In this document: piece by piece, positions 43,301-55,379 of the stretch
Layout: every line of letters starts with the position of its first letter
Position numbering within the stretch: position 1 is the first letter of the stretch
NCBI GenBank assembly: GCA_946811185.2
Contig: OX328109.1
Span: forward strand, 30,302,129-30,366,128
Source of the DNA: Hippopus hippopus
Taxonomy: Eukaryota > Mollusca > Bivalvia > Cardiida > Cardiidae
Reading direction: 5' to 3'
Length of the DNA stretch: 64,000 nucleotides
Position numbers and translations under genes: made by a program
Notes under the pieces: model-generated
Told to the model about the DNA's origin: nothing
Seen by the model: only the letters and a program-made list of their open reading frames with translations
Database searches by the model: none

Positions 43301-45245
43301 ACTTGACAATTTTAGATAGTAAAAGGTCCAAACATTGGTAATTTTTAACACTTCTTTCCTCCTTGAATAATAAAACACAGTTGACATAATAGATTACGAA
43401 CAGATGGCACAAAACATGTAGTCTGACCATAAAACTGGTTAGAACAGCAACATGGTAAAGGGTCAGTGTTTAGAAATTTTTATTTTACAGAATATGAATT
43501 ACCCTGAACAGAAAGTGGTTACTGTAGGGCAGTTTCGTATTGGAATGTGTCATGGTCATCAGATAGTTCCCTGGGGAGACATAGAGAGTCTGTCAATGGT
43601 GCAGCGACAGCTAGATGTAGATATCCTCATTTCTGGACATACACACATATTTAACGCATTTGAACATGAAAATAAGTTTTTTATCAACCCAGGGTCTGCT
43701 ACTGGGGCATATAGTCCATTAGAATGGTAAGTATTATGTCATGAATTTACATTTGCTTCATCTACCGTAGAAGAGCAGGGTAAAATATGACCGTGGAGTC
43801 ATGATCATGATCTATAACAGAAAGGCAATCATGGCTGCATTATGTAGTTTCCTGTCCATTTTGTTTTCATTCAGATTTATCTTTCAGTGTTTCTATTCAC
43901 TATAATTACCAGTATTACTTTTGGAAACAAGACTGTAGGGTAGTGTCTAAGCCTCTGACAGACCATTCTGAATAGCATATATGGTCTAATTCTAGGTTCA
44001 CAAAGTAACACAATCTCTGATTGGCTAAACCATTTTGTTTAGACATTTAGAAATGGCATTACTTTAATGTTACGAAGAATGGTTGGTTAATAAGGGCTGC
44101 AGAATGGTTTGAACAATATAGCTTTGCCAGTATGACCAGGATCAAGACTTACAATCGTTCAACCAAACAGTCCCGAGTTGTAAGGACCCCAAGGAAAGAG
44201 CCTTACGAAAACATTGTGGGAAAAGGAGAAATGCTGGTAACAAGCATTTTCTCCCAATGTTTTCTATCCTATCAGGAAAATTCAGCTTATTATGCCTCCC
44301 CCCGTCAGGGTCGGGAGACATATTGTTTTTCCCTGTGCGTCTGTCTGTCCGTCCATCCATCCGTCCGTCCGTCTGTCTGTCCGTCTCAAATCGTGTCCGC
44401 TCTATAACTCAAAAACCTTTTGAGATATTTTGATAAAACTTCACACATTTGTAAAGCTCCATCAGACAAAGTGTCATGCACAAGAACCATAACTCTGGCT
44501 TGTATATTTTTCGAGTTATTTCCCTTTGATTATTTTCGTTTGTGACACCAAAAAGGGGGTCTGTTTTTTAGTAGAAAAACAAGTTCTGGTTTGTATTGGT
44601 TTTGTCTGCAGGTTTTACTTTGAGAGAGCCCAAAAATTTATTGTATTAGGAAGGGTAAAAAATGCAGAGCAGTTAAAGGTCGTGTACTCTTAAACAAAAT
44701 TTTAGACGTGTCAAAGCATTATCAGACAACAAATATAATGAGTTTGTCTTGGAAATGGTGGAAACATGGAGGGAAAAGGTGAAATTCTGTTAAGTACTGT
44801 TTCGTACAATGTTTTCCAAAGCTTTCTAACACAGGATTGTAAAAACGCAGCATTGTTTGGTAAAAGGTTAATCAATGCTTCACTAAACAACCCCATACTT
44901 TAACAACCTTAGTGAAGAAGACTTTTTAACACACGGTAAAAAAGAAAAATGTTTGTAATCAGCAGTTGCGCCATAATGTTTGCCTTTCCAAAGTAACATC
45001 ATCCTTTAATTCATATTGAAATGTCACATTTGTCGTCTACAAATGCTTTCTGTTTTTGCCAAATCGAAAAATTTTGCCCTCTGATAAAGAGTAAATTTGT
45101 AATAACTCTGTGATTTTTGTGTTTCAGTGACATTTGTGCATCCTTTGTTATTCTGGATATACAGCAATCCACTGTTGTAGCTTACGTATACAAACTCGTC
45201 AAAGATGATGTCAAAGTGGAACGAATAGAGTTTAAGAAGAATTAG
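40316..45245 (+). CDS. VPS29: VPS29, retromer/retriever subunit
   Basis: Coding exons: 40316-40318 (ATG only, provisional), 42649-42840, 43491-43726 and 45128-45245, total 182 residues, the human length. Exons 2-4 are secure: [89 protein letters not shown] and VKVERIEF. Exon 2 begins in phase 0 right after the initiator in known VPS29 genes. ATG followed by GTAGGA at 40316, just below ETS and CCAAT sites, fits this; the exon 1 position is inference. VPS29 has a metallophosphoesterase fold with the metal-site pattern kept (D8, H10, N39, D62, H86, GHTH) but acts as a scaffold. It binds VPS35 in retromer and VPS35L in retriever for endosome-to-Golgi or plasma-membrane recycling. It is head-to-head with RAD9. 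Confidence 0.93.
40925..41600 (+). repeat. Long interspersed repeat in VPS29 intron 1
   Basis: Begins TTTTTAGCTCTACTGGCTGA and ends GGCCCTCAAAGGCCTCTAGT, a termini pair common in bivalve repeats. Two internal units share AAGCTTGAA, CCTATT and TTTTGAAAAAAA followed by CAAGTAACCATTTAAA or close variants. No reading frame. Confidence 0.5.
41755..43276. mobile_element. F1 copies in VPS29 introns 1 and 2
   Basis: 41755-41962: ends present but the hairpin centre is deleted (GGAAAAGGAGACCTTTTCCC). 43058-43276: diverged copy with AATAATATGTTGGTTTCC at the centre and right end GGTAAAGGGTTAA. VPS29 exon 2 lies between them. Confidence 0.7.
44157..44664 (-). mobile_element. F1 copy split by a later repeat insertion
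   Basis: F1 left half 44157-44285 (CAACCAAACAGTCCCGAGTT, GTGGGAAAAGGAGAAATGCT) resumes at about 44590 with TTTTGTCTGCAGGTTTTACT. The 300-bp insert starts TTATGCCTCCCCCCGTCAGG and includes a (GTCC/GTCT) run at 44337-44385. It resembles a repeat widespread in bivalves. It sits in VPS29 intron 3. Confidence 0.65.
44695..45092. mobile_element. Two F1 copies before VPS29 exon 4
   Basis: 44695-44872 (plus) and 44870-45092 (minus), both decayed at the hairpin. The second ends about 30 nt before the acceptor of VPS29 exon 4. Confidence 0.6.
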
Positions 45246-48200
45246 GGGCCAACATTACTCTGTATGTTTCCTAGAGAACAGCTGTACATAATTAATGTTT
45301 ATGTATATAAAGTTTGTGATATGTGGTTGAGTGAAAGTGAACATATGTCTCTATAATAGGACAAATTTTAGACTGATCCACACTAAAAGTATTAACAGAA
45401 AATTAAAGAACTGAAGCTTGAATGATGAGGGTATGCCTTGCAAAGTGTAGAAAACATTATGGGAAAAAAAGAGAATAAAAAGAATTGACCTGTAAAATTA
45501 AGATATAGGCAGTCATGTAAATATTGTTGTAACTGGAGAAATTGCTCATCATGATTGATTTATCTACTTGCTTTAAATGTTTCAAAAGTGGCGCAAACGA
45601 TATTTTTACAAAGGTAAAAGAAGATGAATATTCATAGTGTGGTCTACTTGCATTAACAAGTTATAGTAACACTTTACCAGACAACAAAATGTATAGCTTG
45701 TCCAGACTGAATGCATTTGCACAGCACAGCAAGTAAAGTGTATGTCAAATGATAAACATGTAATGTGTTGTCGAAAGGGTGGAATACATTGTCGAAAACC
45801 AGCGTTTTTACATGTAAAAGATATTCATGTAGTTAATTTTGCTCATGCTGCAATATTTGCAAGTTGTGTATCTTGAGGTTGAGACTCTCTCTCAACTTGT
45901 TACGAGTTAAATACACATGGTAGTTTTTGTTTTTACAAATCTTTAATAATTTGATCTCTCACATACTGATGAGCCAACATCATGGAAAAAGTGCATAGCT
46001 GAACTGGGATGTTTAAGGCTTTACCAAACAATCATGAGCTTTCACAAACTTGAGGAAAAAGCCTTTTGAAAACATGGTCGATAAAAGGAGAAAATGCTAG
46101 TAACCAGCATTTTCTCCTTTTCCTACAATGTTTTGTACCCTTTCATAGACAAATACATGTACTATCATTTGATCCACATTTGATTTGCTGACTGCAACTG
46201 CTGTCAGTTTGGATTTTTTCTAAAACTTTGTGGTTTTGTAGAGACTTAATTCTAATAGCATTTTTTTTTTTTTTTTTTAAACAAAATGGATATTTTAGTC
46301 AAAACTAGAAGTAGATATTGATGGTTGAAATTTTCTGCTAGATTATCTCATATGATACTTTAGTGTTGATCAAGATTGGAATGCACATTCTCTGCCATCT
46401 GATCTTGATTTAGATGGTCTGGAAAAGCAGCTGAGCAAACTAAGGATTATTGGTTCAAAAGCACTATGCTTGTGGGTTCTCTTTTTTTTTGTCTATTAGA
46501 CACATGATTGTACATTCCATTTTTGATGCTTGTTCAAATACTTACAGAACACCACAGTGTTTTTACTCTGTGCCAGATGACAAAACTGCAGACCCATCCA
46601 AATTGAAAGTATTTGCAGACTACAAAAGGGGTCTTTGATTTCCTCTTGGTGACACAAACATGGGATTGTTTGGTAAAAGATTAACCCTTTCCCACACAAT
46701 CCAAGTTTTAATGACCCTGAGGTAAAAGGCATTTGAAAACATTGTGGAATAAAGAGAAAATTCTGGTAATTAGCATTTTCTCCTTTTTCCACCATTTCAA
46801 CAACAAAAAAAAAAATTTAAAAAAATCATCATTTGCACTACATTTATTTTGTTGTGTGAAAATGCTTTCAATTGAGACAAATCTAGAAATTTGTCTTTTG
46901 GTAAAATGTTAAACAGTATTTTTATCAGGTATTTGTGTGGAAGATTAGTTATTTAGTATGTTTGATTATGATTATGTGCAATAAAGAGAACACACTGATA
47001 ATTATAACACTGCTTCTTTTGTGTAATCCCTAAAAAAAGTTCTATATTTATCATAATGGAAGGATCGGAGTTGTAACTATTTTGAGCAATCATGCCATCA
47101 TGTGTAACAAAGCTGTCAGCCATAATACCGTAAGCCATAAAAGTGGAAAAAGTGAAGGTGCAAGAAATATTGACCTACGAGTAAGTCAGCCTGCACAGGC
47201 TGACCTTGGTTGAAATTTTGCTATTGGTCAATTTTCTACATGTCAAAGGACCAGTCTACCTTATGATTCAGCCAGTTGTTAGACAAAATGGACTTTATGG
47301 ATCCTTGATTATATAATGACTTGTTTGGTAAACTGCATTACGGAAATTAATTAAACCCCCTTTTGCCAGAGTGCCACTCAAATCATCTGCATTAACCTTA
47401 ACAATATGGTGTATAAATGGCATCATTTCTCACTTGATTTTTTTGGTTTTGGTTTGTTAAGGGGTTTTCTATGTCACACATTACCACAGATATCCAGATA
47501 ACCTTGCATGATATGTTCATTTTCTTACCAAATGTGTACAAGAGTGCACTAAGGCTGCAAGAACTCAATCAGACTGACAACAATAAGCATAACTCTGACA
47601 ATGATGAAATAAGCCAGAACTTTTGGTAGCAATGTTTTTTGCTTTCTACTTGTATGGCTTATTTCATACAATCAGACAAACTTGTACCAGATTTATCCCT
47701 TCTCACATGTCATCATCAAGGATATGAATAATGCAGATTGAAGATCAAACAAATTGGCCCTTAGGCTGCTAGGTGCAACTCAAGGACCTTTTGCAGACAG
47801 TGTAGATCAAGATCAGACTGCACAGAGCATGCAGTCTGATCTTTAATCTACACCGTCTGATGAGGAGATGTCCCCCCTACTCCCCCAACAAACGACTTCG
47901 AAATGGCAACATTTGGTTTTTTTTCTGAAGCTTGAAGGAACACTTAACTCTTTACCAAACAACAAAATTTTAGACTGGTCCAAATTCGAAGCATTTGCAG
48001 ATGACAAAAGTGACTGAAAATTTGAAATTTGTTTTGGGAAGGGTAGAAAACATTGTGGGAAAAGGAGAAAATGCTGTTTACCAGCATTTTCTCCTTTTCC
48101 CACAATGTTTTCAAGAGGCTTCTTTCTCAGGGTCGTTAAAAGTCGGGATTGTGTGGTAAAGGGTTAACTTACTCAGCAGGATAAGGGTTAATCCTATTTT

Positions 48201-49225
48201 ATGATAACCTGATTAAACCCATCACCTTTCCTCCTCACTTCATGAAACAAAGCTGCTGTAGACAAATGGAAGAATATCCTTGTTCACTTGCTGTGTAAAA
48301 TTATTATTTCAATCATTTCACAGTGGCCAGTGCAACCACTCAAGTGTTCCTCAGTTTCCTTTGGCAGTACCTTGTACAACATGGTTTCCAAGCCACTGGC
48401 TGCTTTCTCGCAATAACATTGAAATAGGGAAACATTTTTGGTAGATAGGGACAATGATATTACCATTAAATACATGTACACCTAGAAAATTATTGTGACA
48501 AATAAAAAATTCAAGTTGAACAAAATTAATAGTATTTTGCAAAACCAATGAAGTGCAAGGTGTAATTTACTTCTTTTTCCTTGTCATTGAAGATGAAGAT
48601 CAGACTGCACAGAAGATGCAGTTTGATCTCACAGTGACACCATCCAGTCTGGTACTGTGTGAGACTATCTTGCCAAACCAACCTTTTCATTGCAATATTT
48701 GTGATTCAGTTACGTAGCGAAAATGCTCCGTGAGTCTGACCCATTTCAAAATATGATTTCTACTTGGCACATTTGGTCTTTACCAAACAACAAAAACTTG
48801 GACCTGTTCAAATTGAAAGCATTTCCAGACTACATGTTAAATATGGTGCAATAATGCAATTTTCAGTTAAAAAGGGTAGAAAACATTTTGGAAAAAGGAG
48901 AAAATGCTGCTTACCAGCATTTACTCTTTTTCCCAATATGTTTTCTAAAGCGATTTCAGAAGGGTCATTAACACTCAGGATTGTGTGGTAAGGTTTAATC
49001 TTTTACCACAAAACCCTGTGTTTTAAGCACCCTGCAGAATGAGGCTTTTGAAAATATTGTGAAAAAAAGGAGAAAATGCTGGTAACCAGCATTTTTTCCT
49101 TTTCTCATTATGTTTTCTACCCCAAAATACACAAAATTCCATTGTTGGAGATAAACTTGTTATTGGAAAATACTTTAAAAATTCTAAATTGAGTCCAAAA
49201 TTTTGTCGTCTGATGAAGATTTAAA
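45246..49225. mobile_element. Gene-free interval downstream of VPS29: F1, F2 and F3 copies
   Basis: F1: 45350-45480, 45668-45800, 46013-46250, 46683-46912, 47944-48167 (TTAA to TTAA, near-perfect hairpin), 48778-48996 and 48995-49222. F3: a diverged inverted copy at about 47157-47385 (CACAGGCTGACC, CCCTTTTGCCAGAG). F2 cores at 46365-46425, 47795-47860 and 48595-48650. A SINE fragment lies at 48310-48440. No exon was seen. Confidence 0.65.
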
Positions 49226-49573
49226 ATGTAGTATCTTGATGGGTTGACAGCACTTGTAGCTGAAAGAGGCTTATGTTCCTATCATATGATATCTTTCGGT
49301 GTAGCTGTATAAGCTACCATGACTTTTGACCTACTTCTTGGTACATGTATAAATTTTGTCTCGAACAAATGAATAGCAGTTTGGTAAAGTGATTGGTACA
49401 AAAGGTGCACAAGTATTATTCTGTAAGCCTTTTTGCAGGCCTATTTACATGTATTAAGTCAAAATACAACTGTTGCTACCGTTAATTAATACCCTGCGGT
49501 GTTTATTCACACCTCACCAAAGGAGAAATTATAGGGAATAATCTTTTTCTTTTACTAAATGGTAATTGGCTAT

Positions 49574-50728
49574 TTTTAGCTCACCTGAGCACAACGTGCT
49601 CAAGGGGAGATCTTAGGATCACATTGTGTCCTTCGTGCGTCGTCCGTCGTGCTGTGTCAACAATTCTTTAAACATCTCCTCCTCCTATACCACCGGGCCA
49701 ATTTGGACCAAACTTGGCTGGAATGTTCCTTGGGAGGTCCTCTTTAAAAACTGTTCACAGAATTTGATTCCATAAAAAACTCTGGTTGCCATGGCAACCA
49801 AATGTAATTTTCTAAGAAATTCTTTAAAAATCTTCTCCTCTGAAACCGCCGGTCAGATTTTGAAATAATGTTGCTTGGGTGATCCTTTTCAAAACTTGTT
49901 CGCGAAATTTTGATCCATCGAAAAACATTGCCGTGGTGGTGGGGGGGGGGGGGGCTCTTTGCACTGTATGATATTAAAGAAATTCTTTGAAATTCTTCTT
50001 CTCTTAAACCACTCGTCAGATTTTGATATAATTTCACAGAAATGTTCCTTGGGTGCCCCTTTTGAAAAGCTGTTCTCGAAATTTTGATCCGCCAAGAAAC
50101 ATGGCTATGATGGCGGGGGGCTTTTTGCACTATATGGACATGAAGAAATTCTTAAGAATTCTTCTTCTCTGAAACCACTGGTCAGATTTTGAAATAATTT
50201 CACAGAAATGATCCTTTGGTGACCTTTTAATTTTCATCAAAAGACCGTATAGGTATTTTGATGAAAAGGGCTATTGCAGACATCAACCTATACCAGGTAA
50301 GTGAGTGCACTGGTGAGAAATGCTGATATGCACACTTTCTACTTGATATATTTGATAGCTATGTATTGCAAGAGGTAAAATAAAACTGTTATCTTTGGAA
50401 TACATACATAATATTTCACCAGTTATCAATAGGGCCTTTATCTGAGTGTAAAGTGCCTTGTTGATCACCATTTCTGTACTTTATGATGGATTGTTTTCTG
50501 AATTCTATACAAACTTTACATGACTGTAAATTTTACTGTGATGTAATTTAAGTAATTTTGCATCATAAGTTCAAGCATTGTGCTCAAAATACTGATACAC
50601 AAAAATAACTGTCAGTTGATAATGGGATGAAGGACAGAATTCTTATTTATAACATTAAATGTATTTCCATGGTCCTCTCAAAAATTCAGGTGAGCGATCC
50701 AGGGCCATCTTGGCCCTCTTGTTTTATG
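49574..50728. mobile_element. 1.15-kb repeat with TTAGCTCACCTGAGC end
   Basis: Left end TAGCTCACCTGAGCACAACG; right end CAGGTGAGCGATCCAGGGCC then TTGGCCCTCTTGTTT. Short inverted CTCACCTGA/TCAGGTGAG termini. Internal units of about 130-180 bp repeat a RGAAATTCTTWARAAT-like stretch, TTCTTCTCTGAAACC and GTCAGATTTTGAAATAAT. The ends are typical of a common bivalve repeat. No transposase frame was recognised. Confidence 0.6.
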
Positions 50729-52320
50729 TGTTACCCCCCATATCCGTTTATTGTACAGTCTAGATGCATTTTCTGACACACCAATTTTAGCGGCAACTGC
50801 TTCTTTATCCACGATGAGTTGGATTAATATCTAATCCTGAAAAGTATACCTAGTTGAAAATTTTGCTTCTCAGCAATATGCAAAACAGTAAGAAAAAAGA
50901 AGCAATTGAGGTCAAAGTTACAATACATTATTTCTCTTCATACTAAGCTACAAAACTGTTTCAATATTCTTATTCCAGTATTTCCTATGCCGCTTCTCTT
51001 ATTTTAGTAACTTTCTTGTTTTGTGTTTTATAGAGCTCTCTATATATTGGTTCCCTAGCCTGGTAAAATTGCTTTTACAATTTCATTTTTACCAGGCAAA
51101 AAAAAATGAAATTAGCAATTTTTATCAGACTAAGGAACACCATAGAATTCCATAATCCTGTTGATTTAAGCGAACAAGTTGATCTGAACTGCTTAAATGT
51201 AACATCTTGTGGGCATAAAATCTGTTGTATATAGTACAGACCAAAGGTTTATGCTAGCTTTGCCATAGTAAACACAGTAACAATGAAATTCTCTTCTTGT
51301 ACATTTCCCTATATATTTTTTTTTTTAATTCGCAATACATAATTATATCTGATAGAAATGAATGATTGTTGTAAATTCTAGAAGGGCTGTTAAATGTTCC
51401 CTGTTTTGTCATGTAGACTCAATCTGACGGATATAATGCTTTTGAAATACTGTGAAAAACGAAAAAATGCTCAGAACTAGCAATTTCTCTATTTATCAAC
51501 AGATATAATTTTTTGAATTTGATAATGTAATGATGGTCTTAGATTCATTTTAAACTTTTCTGCCCCTTTCTTCATTGGCTTTTTGAGAAATCCATAATTA
51601 GCCCTTTACCACACTACAAAATTTTAGACTGCTCCAATTTGTAAGCATTTGTAGATGACAAATTAGATACAGCTTAAATGGTGGGATTTGTCTCTAATAT
51701 GGAAGAAAATATTGTGGGAAAAGGAGAAAATGCTGGTTACCAGCATTTTCTCCTTTTCCAACAATGTTTTTAAAAAGTTTTTTCCGTAGGATGGTTAAAA
51801 CTCATGATTGTGTGGTAAAGTGTTAAAGTTGTAAGACAAGCTGGAGTAAGAGATATGACTGCAACACTTGTAAGCACTGCCTGTATCTAAAATAAAACCA
51901 TCTGTAAGAGGTAAATTCATCATAAACTATTGACAGGAAACAAATAGAAATCAGGTATGTTTCTTCTGAAGTTACAATTTATGTGTTTTATCTTATACTC
52001 AGCTTGTTTCATTTGTTTAACTCTTTACCAGGCAACAAAATTTTAGACTTACTAAAATTGAAAGTGTTTGTAGACGACAAAGGTTTCTGAAATAATGGTC
52101 CTAGTCTTTGTGAAAAGGTAGAAAACATGGAAAAATAGAAAATGTCACTTAGCAGCATTTTCTGCTTCCACAATGTTTTCAAAAGCTTCCTTTATCAGGC
52201 TTGCAGAACTCTGTATTGTGTGGTGAAGGGTAAAAAGAAAACTTAAATTTTATCATTCTTTCCATCTCCAGTCTTTTTTTTTTTTCCACTAAATCTGCCT
52301 GCCTTCTAAACTTTCCTTTT
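50729..52320. mobile_element. Intergenic with a hairpin and F1 copies
   Basis: Foldback at about 51053-51125: CTAGCCTGGTAAAATTGC then ATTTTTACCAGGCAAA, later ATTAGCAATTTTTATCAGAC. F1 copies at 51600-51826 (hairpin almost perfect) and 52017-52233. A decayed F1 hairpin lies at about 51425-51495. No exon. Confidence 0.55.
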
Positions 52321-52324
52321 CTGA

Positions 52325-52548
52325 ATTTTTTACCAATTGAAAAGATATCAGGCATTAGCTTCAAAGTAAGTGCAGATGTCACACTATACATTTGCACAAA
52401 TGATTGGATTATATCTTTGAATATACAGAAAGCATTGTGGAAAAAGGAAAAAAATTCTGTTTAAAATCTTGTTCTTCCCCCAACAATGTTCATAAAATAC
52501 TTCTGCATCAGGTTCATGCAAGCACTGGATTGTTCAATATAGGGTTAA
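52325..52548 (+). mobile_element. Diverged F1 copy
   Basis: Keeps a GAAAGCATTGTGGAAAAAGG arm and a distant TTGTTCAATATAGGGTTAAA end; the hairpin centre is lost. Confidence 0.5.
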
Positions 52549-52582
52549 ATAGCCTTAATATTGCTTTTATTGTCTTTGCTTT

Positions 52583-53012
52583 AAACCTTTCCTCAACAAT
52601 CCCTAGTTTTGACAAGGGGGTCCTATGTGGCTAAGTGGTAGAGTGTGGGACTCATGACCTGGAGGTCCTGAGCTCGAGCCCCACTGGATCCCCACTGGCC
52701 TTTTTCGTGGGATCGCATGACACATCAGAGCCCTAGCCTCATACTGGTGAAACCCAGGAAATACATGAATATGTGAGCCATCGTGGTGATATGACTGAAA
52801 TAATGTTGAAAGCGGCATAAAACATCATTCAATCAATCATCAGCTTAGTTTTAATGATCTTAAGGTAGGAAACTTTCGAAAACTTGGAAACCTCACAATG
52901 TTTTCTTCCTTATAACACAAATCTTATCATACCAAACACATTTAATTTGTCGTCTACAACTGCTTTGAATTTGGATATGTATAAAATTCTGTTGTATGGT
53001 AAAGACTTAAAG
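52583..53012 (-). mobile_element. F1 copy interrupted by a SINE
   Basis: F1 left part 52583-52615 (CCTTTCCTCAACAATCCCTA) continues at about 52841 (TTAGTTTTAATGATCTTAAG) and ends near GTATGGTAAAGACTTAAAG. The break carries a near-duplication (TAGTTTTGAC left, TAGTTTTAAT right), as expected of SINE insertion. Confidence 0.7.
52616..52840 (+). mobile_element. tRNA-derived SINE, plus orientation
   Basis: Head about 52616-52693: GGGGTCCTATGTGGCTAAGT, GGTAGAGTG (A box) and GAGCTCGAGCCCC (B box), closing with GGATCCCC, which can pair with the GGGGTCC start as an acceptor stem. The body includes GATATGACTGAAATAATGTT and AAGCGGCATAAAAC, then an ATCATTCAATCAATCATC tail. The relic tRNA head and the tail identify it as a SINE, not a tRNA gene. 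Confidence 0.8.
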
Positions 53013-53038
53013 AATTCACAAAAGTTAGTAACTTTATT

Positions 53039-53170
53039 TAAGGAATGAAGAGAATTTTTTTTGTTTTCATGGAGGTATGAAACCGCGAAGCGGTTTCATA
53101 CAAAAGTGTAATTAGGTTTTTTTTTTCATACCTCCATGAAAACAAAAAAAAATTCTCTTCATTCCTTATA
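53039..53170. repeat. Near-perfect hairpin, arms of about 43 bp
   Basis: AAGGAATGAAGAGAATTTTT then GTTTTCATGGAGGTATGAAA is mirrored by TTTCATACCTCCATGAAAAC then AAATTCTCTTCATTCCTTA. The loop contains its own small palindrome ACCGCGAAGCGGT. A related partial arm (TTTCATGGAGCTATGAAAAA) lies at about 53628-53650, so 53039-53700 may be one element. Confidence 0.75.
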
Positions 53171-53739
53171 ATTCAATATCACAGACAACAAATATGCACT
53201 TAAATTTTACTCTAACGGCTTTTTTTTGTAAATCCAACATTGTGTATTTATTTAATGTCCATTTCAATGATAATTCATAGCGCGGTAAATCTGCTTGTTC
53301 ATGACGTAATAATAACGTAATTCATGACGTCGTTATAGTATTGAACATTGGCAGATTTAGTAGATTTATTATTAGAAGTTCAATACGCTAGAACTAAGTT
53401 GAAAATAAGTTTATTAGGACCCAGCAAAGTGACAATGAGTTTAAGCTCTCTCTTTGAATTTACTGTTGGATATTTTTTTCAGTGTTCAGAGAAAATAAAT
53501 TTAGCTAGCAATTTGAAATTCGGACTGGATATAAAATCAGACAGAAAAACATTATGGAATCTCGTATACATGTTTGTTTACATTAGTTTGACTGCAAAAG
53601 TAGTTCCAGCACTGCTTAATTTTTTTTTTTTCATGGAGCTATGAAAAAAAATTTTCAGCCAATCAGAACTCGCCAATGCTCATGAAAAAAACTAACATTG
53701 AATTATTTCATATTGTGTCCAATCAGCATTATTGACCTA

Positions 53740-55164
53740 AATCTTTACCACACAATCCTGAGCTTTAACAACCCTGAGAAAGAAAGCTTTTGAAAAGACT
53801 GTGGAAAAAGGAGAAAATGCTGGTAACCAGCATTTTCTCCTTTTATCACAATGTTTATTGTCCTATCAGGAAACTTAAGCTCCACTGGACCAACTTCGAA
53901 TTCATCCAATACAGATGTTTTGAATTTCGAAGAGCCTGAAATTTGTCAAGTGGGAAAGGATTAATCTGACTTTTAACAAACCTTGGAGGTTAGACTTCTA
54001 AAAGCATTTTCTCCTTTTCCCAAAATGTTTTTTCCTATTTCAAAAGCAAATCCCATTATTTGAGCCACATTTAATTATTCATCTTCAATTGCTTTCAATT
54101 TGGATCAGACTAAATTTCTGTTGCATGGTGAAGGGTTAACAAGATTTCATGGAGACATCTGCACATTCCATGAGCCTTTTTCGGTAGGTCTTGTCTTTTT
54201 TTTAACTAAAGACAACTAATTTGTTTTCCATATAGTTTGTTTTATTTTTTGTCACAATTCATCCTGTCTGGCGCTGATAATAGACTAAGAGACTACCACA
54301 TAAAAGCAAACAAAGAGTTTGCCAAGATATAGTTTGTTGCAATTCAATAATGTCAGAGAATATACCATGGGCTGAGAAAATATAAGACTCACGACAGTAA
54401 TTGCCAGTTTAAAATGGTACTTGTCTTTCCATTCGAGTACAAGTTTTCATTTGTATCTGTTGTGGTGATGCCATTTTAACATAATTTCAGTTGTATTGCA
54501 GTGGTCAGTGCACCTATCCATGCATTCCTTGATTTCTTATCAGTACTTTGCAATTGTACTTTGCCATTGTCTGCTTTCCCACATAACCATAATGGAATCT
54601 TCTAGAAGAATTTGGCTTTGCTGGGAATAGAATCAGCAACCTCCCTGGTTTTAATCCCCTAGGATATCAAGTGAACCAGCAGGTTCTACAATTTTATTAT
54701 CCAAGAATGATAACTACACTTTATTTATCTACAACTTTCTGCTGTTAACCCTTTACCACACAACGCCAAGTTTTAAAAACCCTGAGGAAAAATCCTTTTG
54801 AAAACATTGTGAGAAAAGGAGAAAATGCTGGTTTTCTACCCTATCTAAAACATAAATCATCATTTGAGCTACCTTTGTCATCTGCAAATGCTTTCAATTT
54901 GGTTGAGTATAACAAATTGTTGTTTTGTAAAGAGTTAACCCTTTACTCCATAGATACTCATTTTGATGTATCAACAACAGACAGCTTTTGAAAACATTGT
55001 GGGAAAAGGAGAAATTGCTCGTAACGAGCAATTTCTCCTTTTCCCACAATGTTTTCCACTCAATCAGATATTTGTATCCTCATTTGTCCATATTTTTGAC
55101 ATCATATCTTTATTTGCTGCTGAAATGGAAGAGCCTCAAATTGGCATATTAGGTAAAGAGTTAA
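53740..55164. mobile_element. F1 cluster and SINE upstream of the VWC gene
   Basis: F1 copies at 53740-53962, 53965-54140 (left half lost), 54746-54941 (right arm lost) and 54940-55164 (33-bp perfect-arm hairpin with changed sequence). A minus-type SINE body lies at 54488-54690. Confidence 0.7.
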
Positions 55165-55379
55165 TAGAAGTCAAAATATTTATTAAGTGTCATTTTTTTT
55201 TTTGACTGGATGTATTTATTTAGATCTATGCATGTTCTTGTATTTTCTAAGTTTTGTCTTCATAGTTAGAACATTATTGTAATCAGCTTATTCATTTGAT
55301 CTGAACAACTGAATTAAGTACTAAATCCATAATGGTCAATAACTGACAGACTATTTCAGGTGCTTTTACATTCTACAGG

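Noticed and set aside
44337..44385. Possible CRISPR-like or minisatellite run of GTCC/GTCT units
   Set aside because: It is a simple tetranucleotide run inside a widespread repeat inserted in F1; there is no repeat-spacer structure.
52616..52693. tRNA gene
   Set aside because: A and B boxes are present but the cloverleaf is imperfect and the unit continues into a SINE body with an ATCA-type tail.
53348..53644. 98-codon frame with hydrophobic C-terminus
   Set aside because: Lies between related hairpin arms at 53039 and 53640, ends in a T-run translation (FFFF), and shows no family resemblance.
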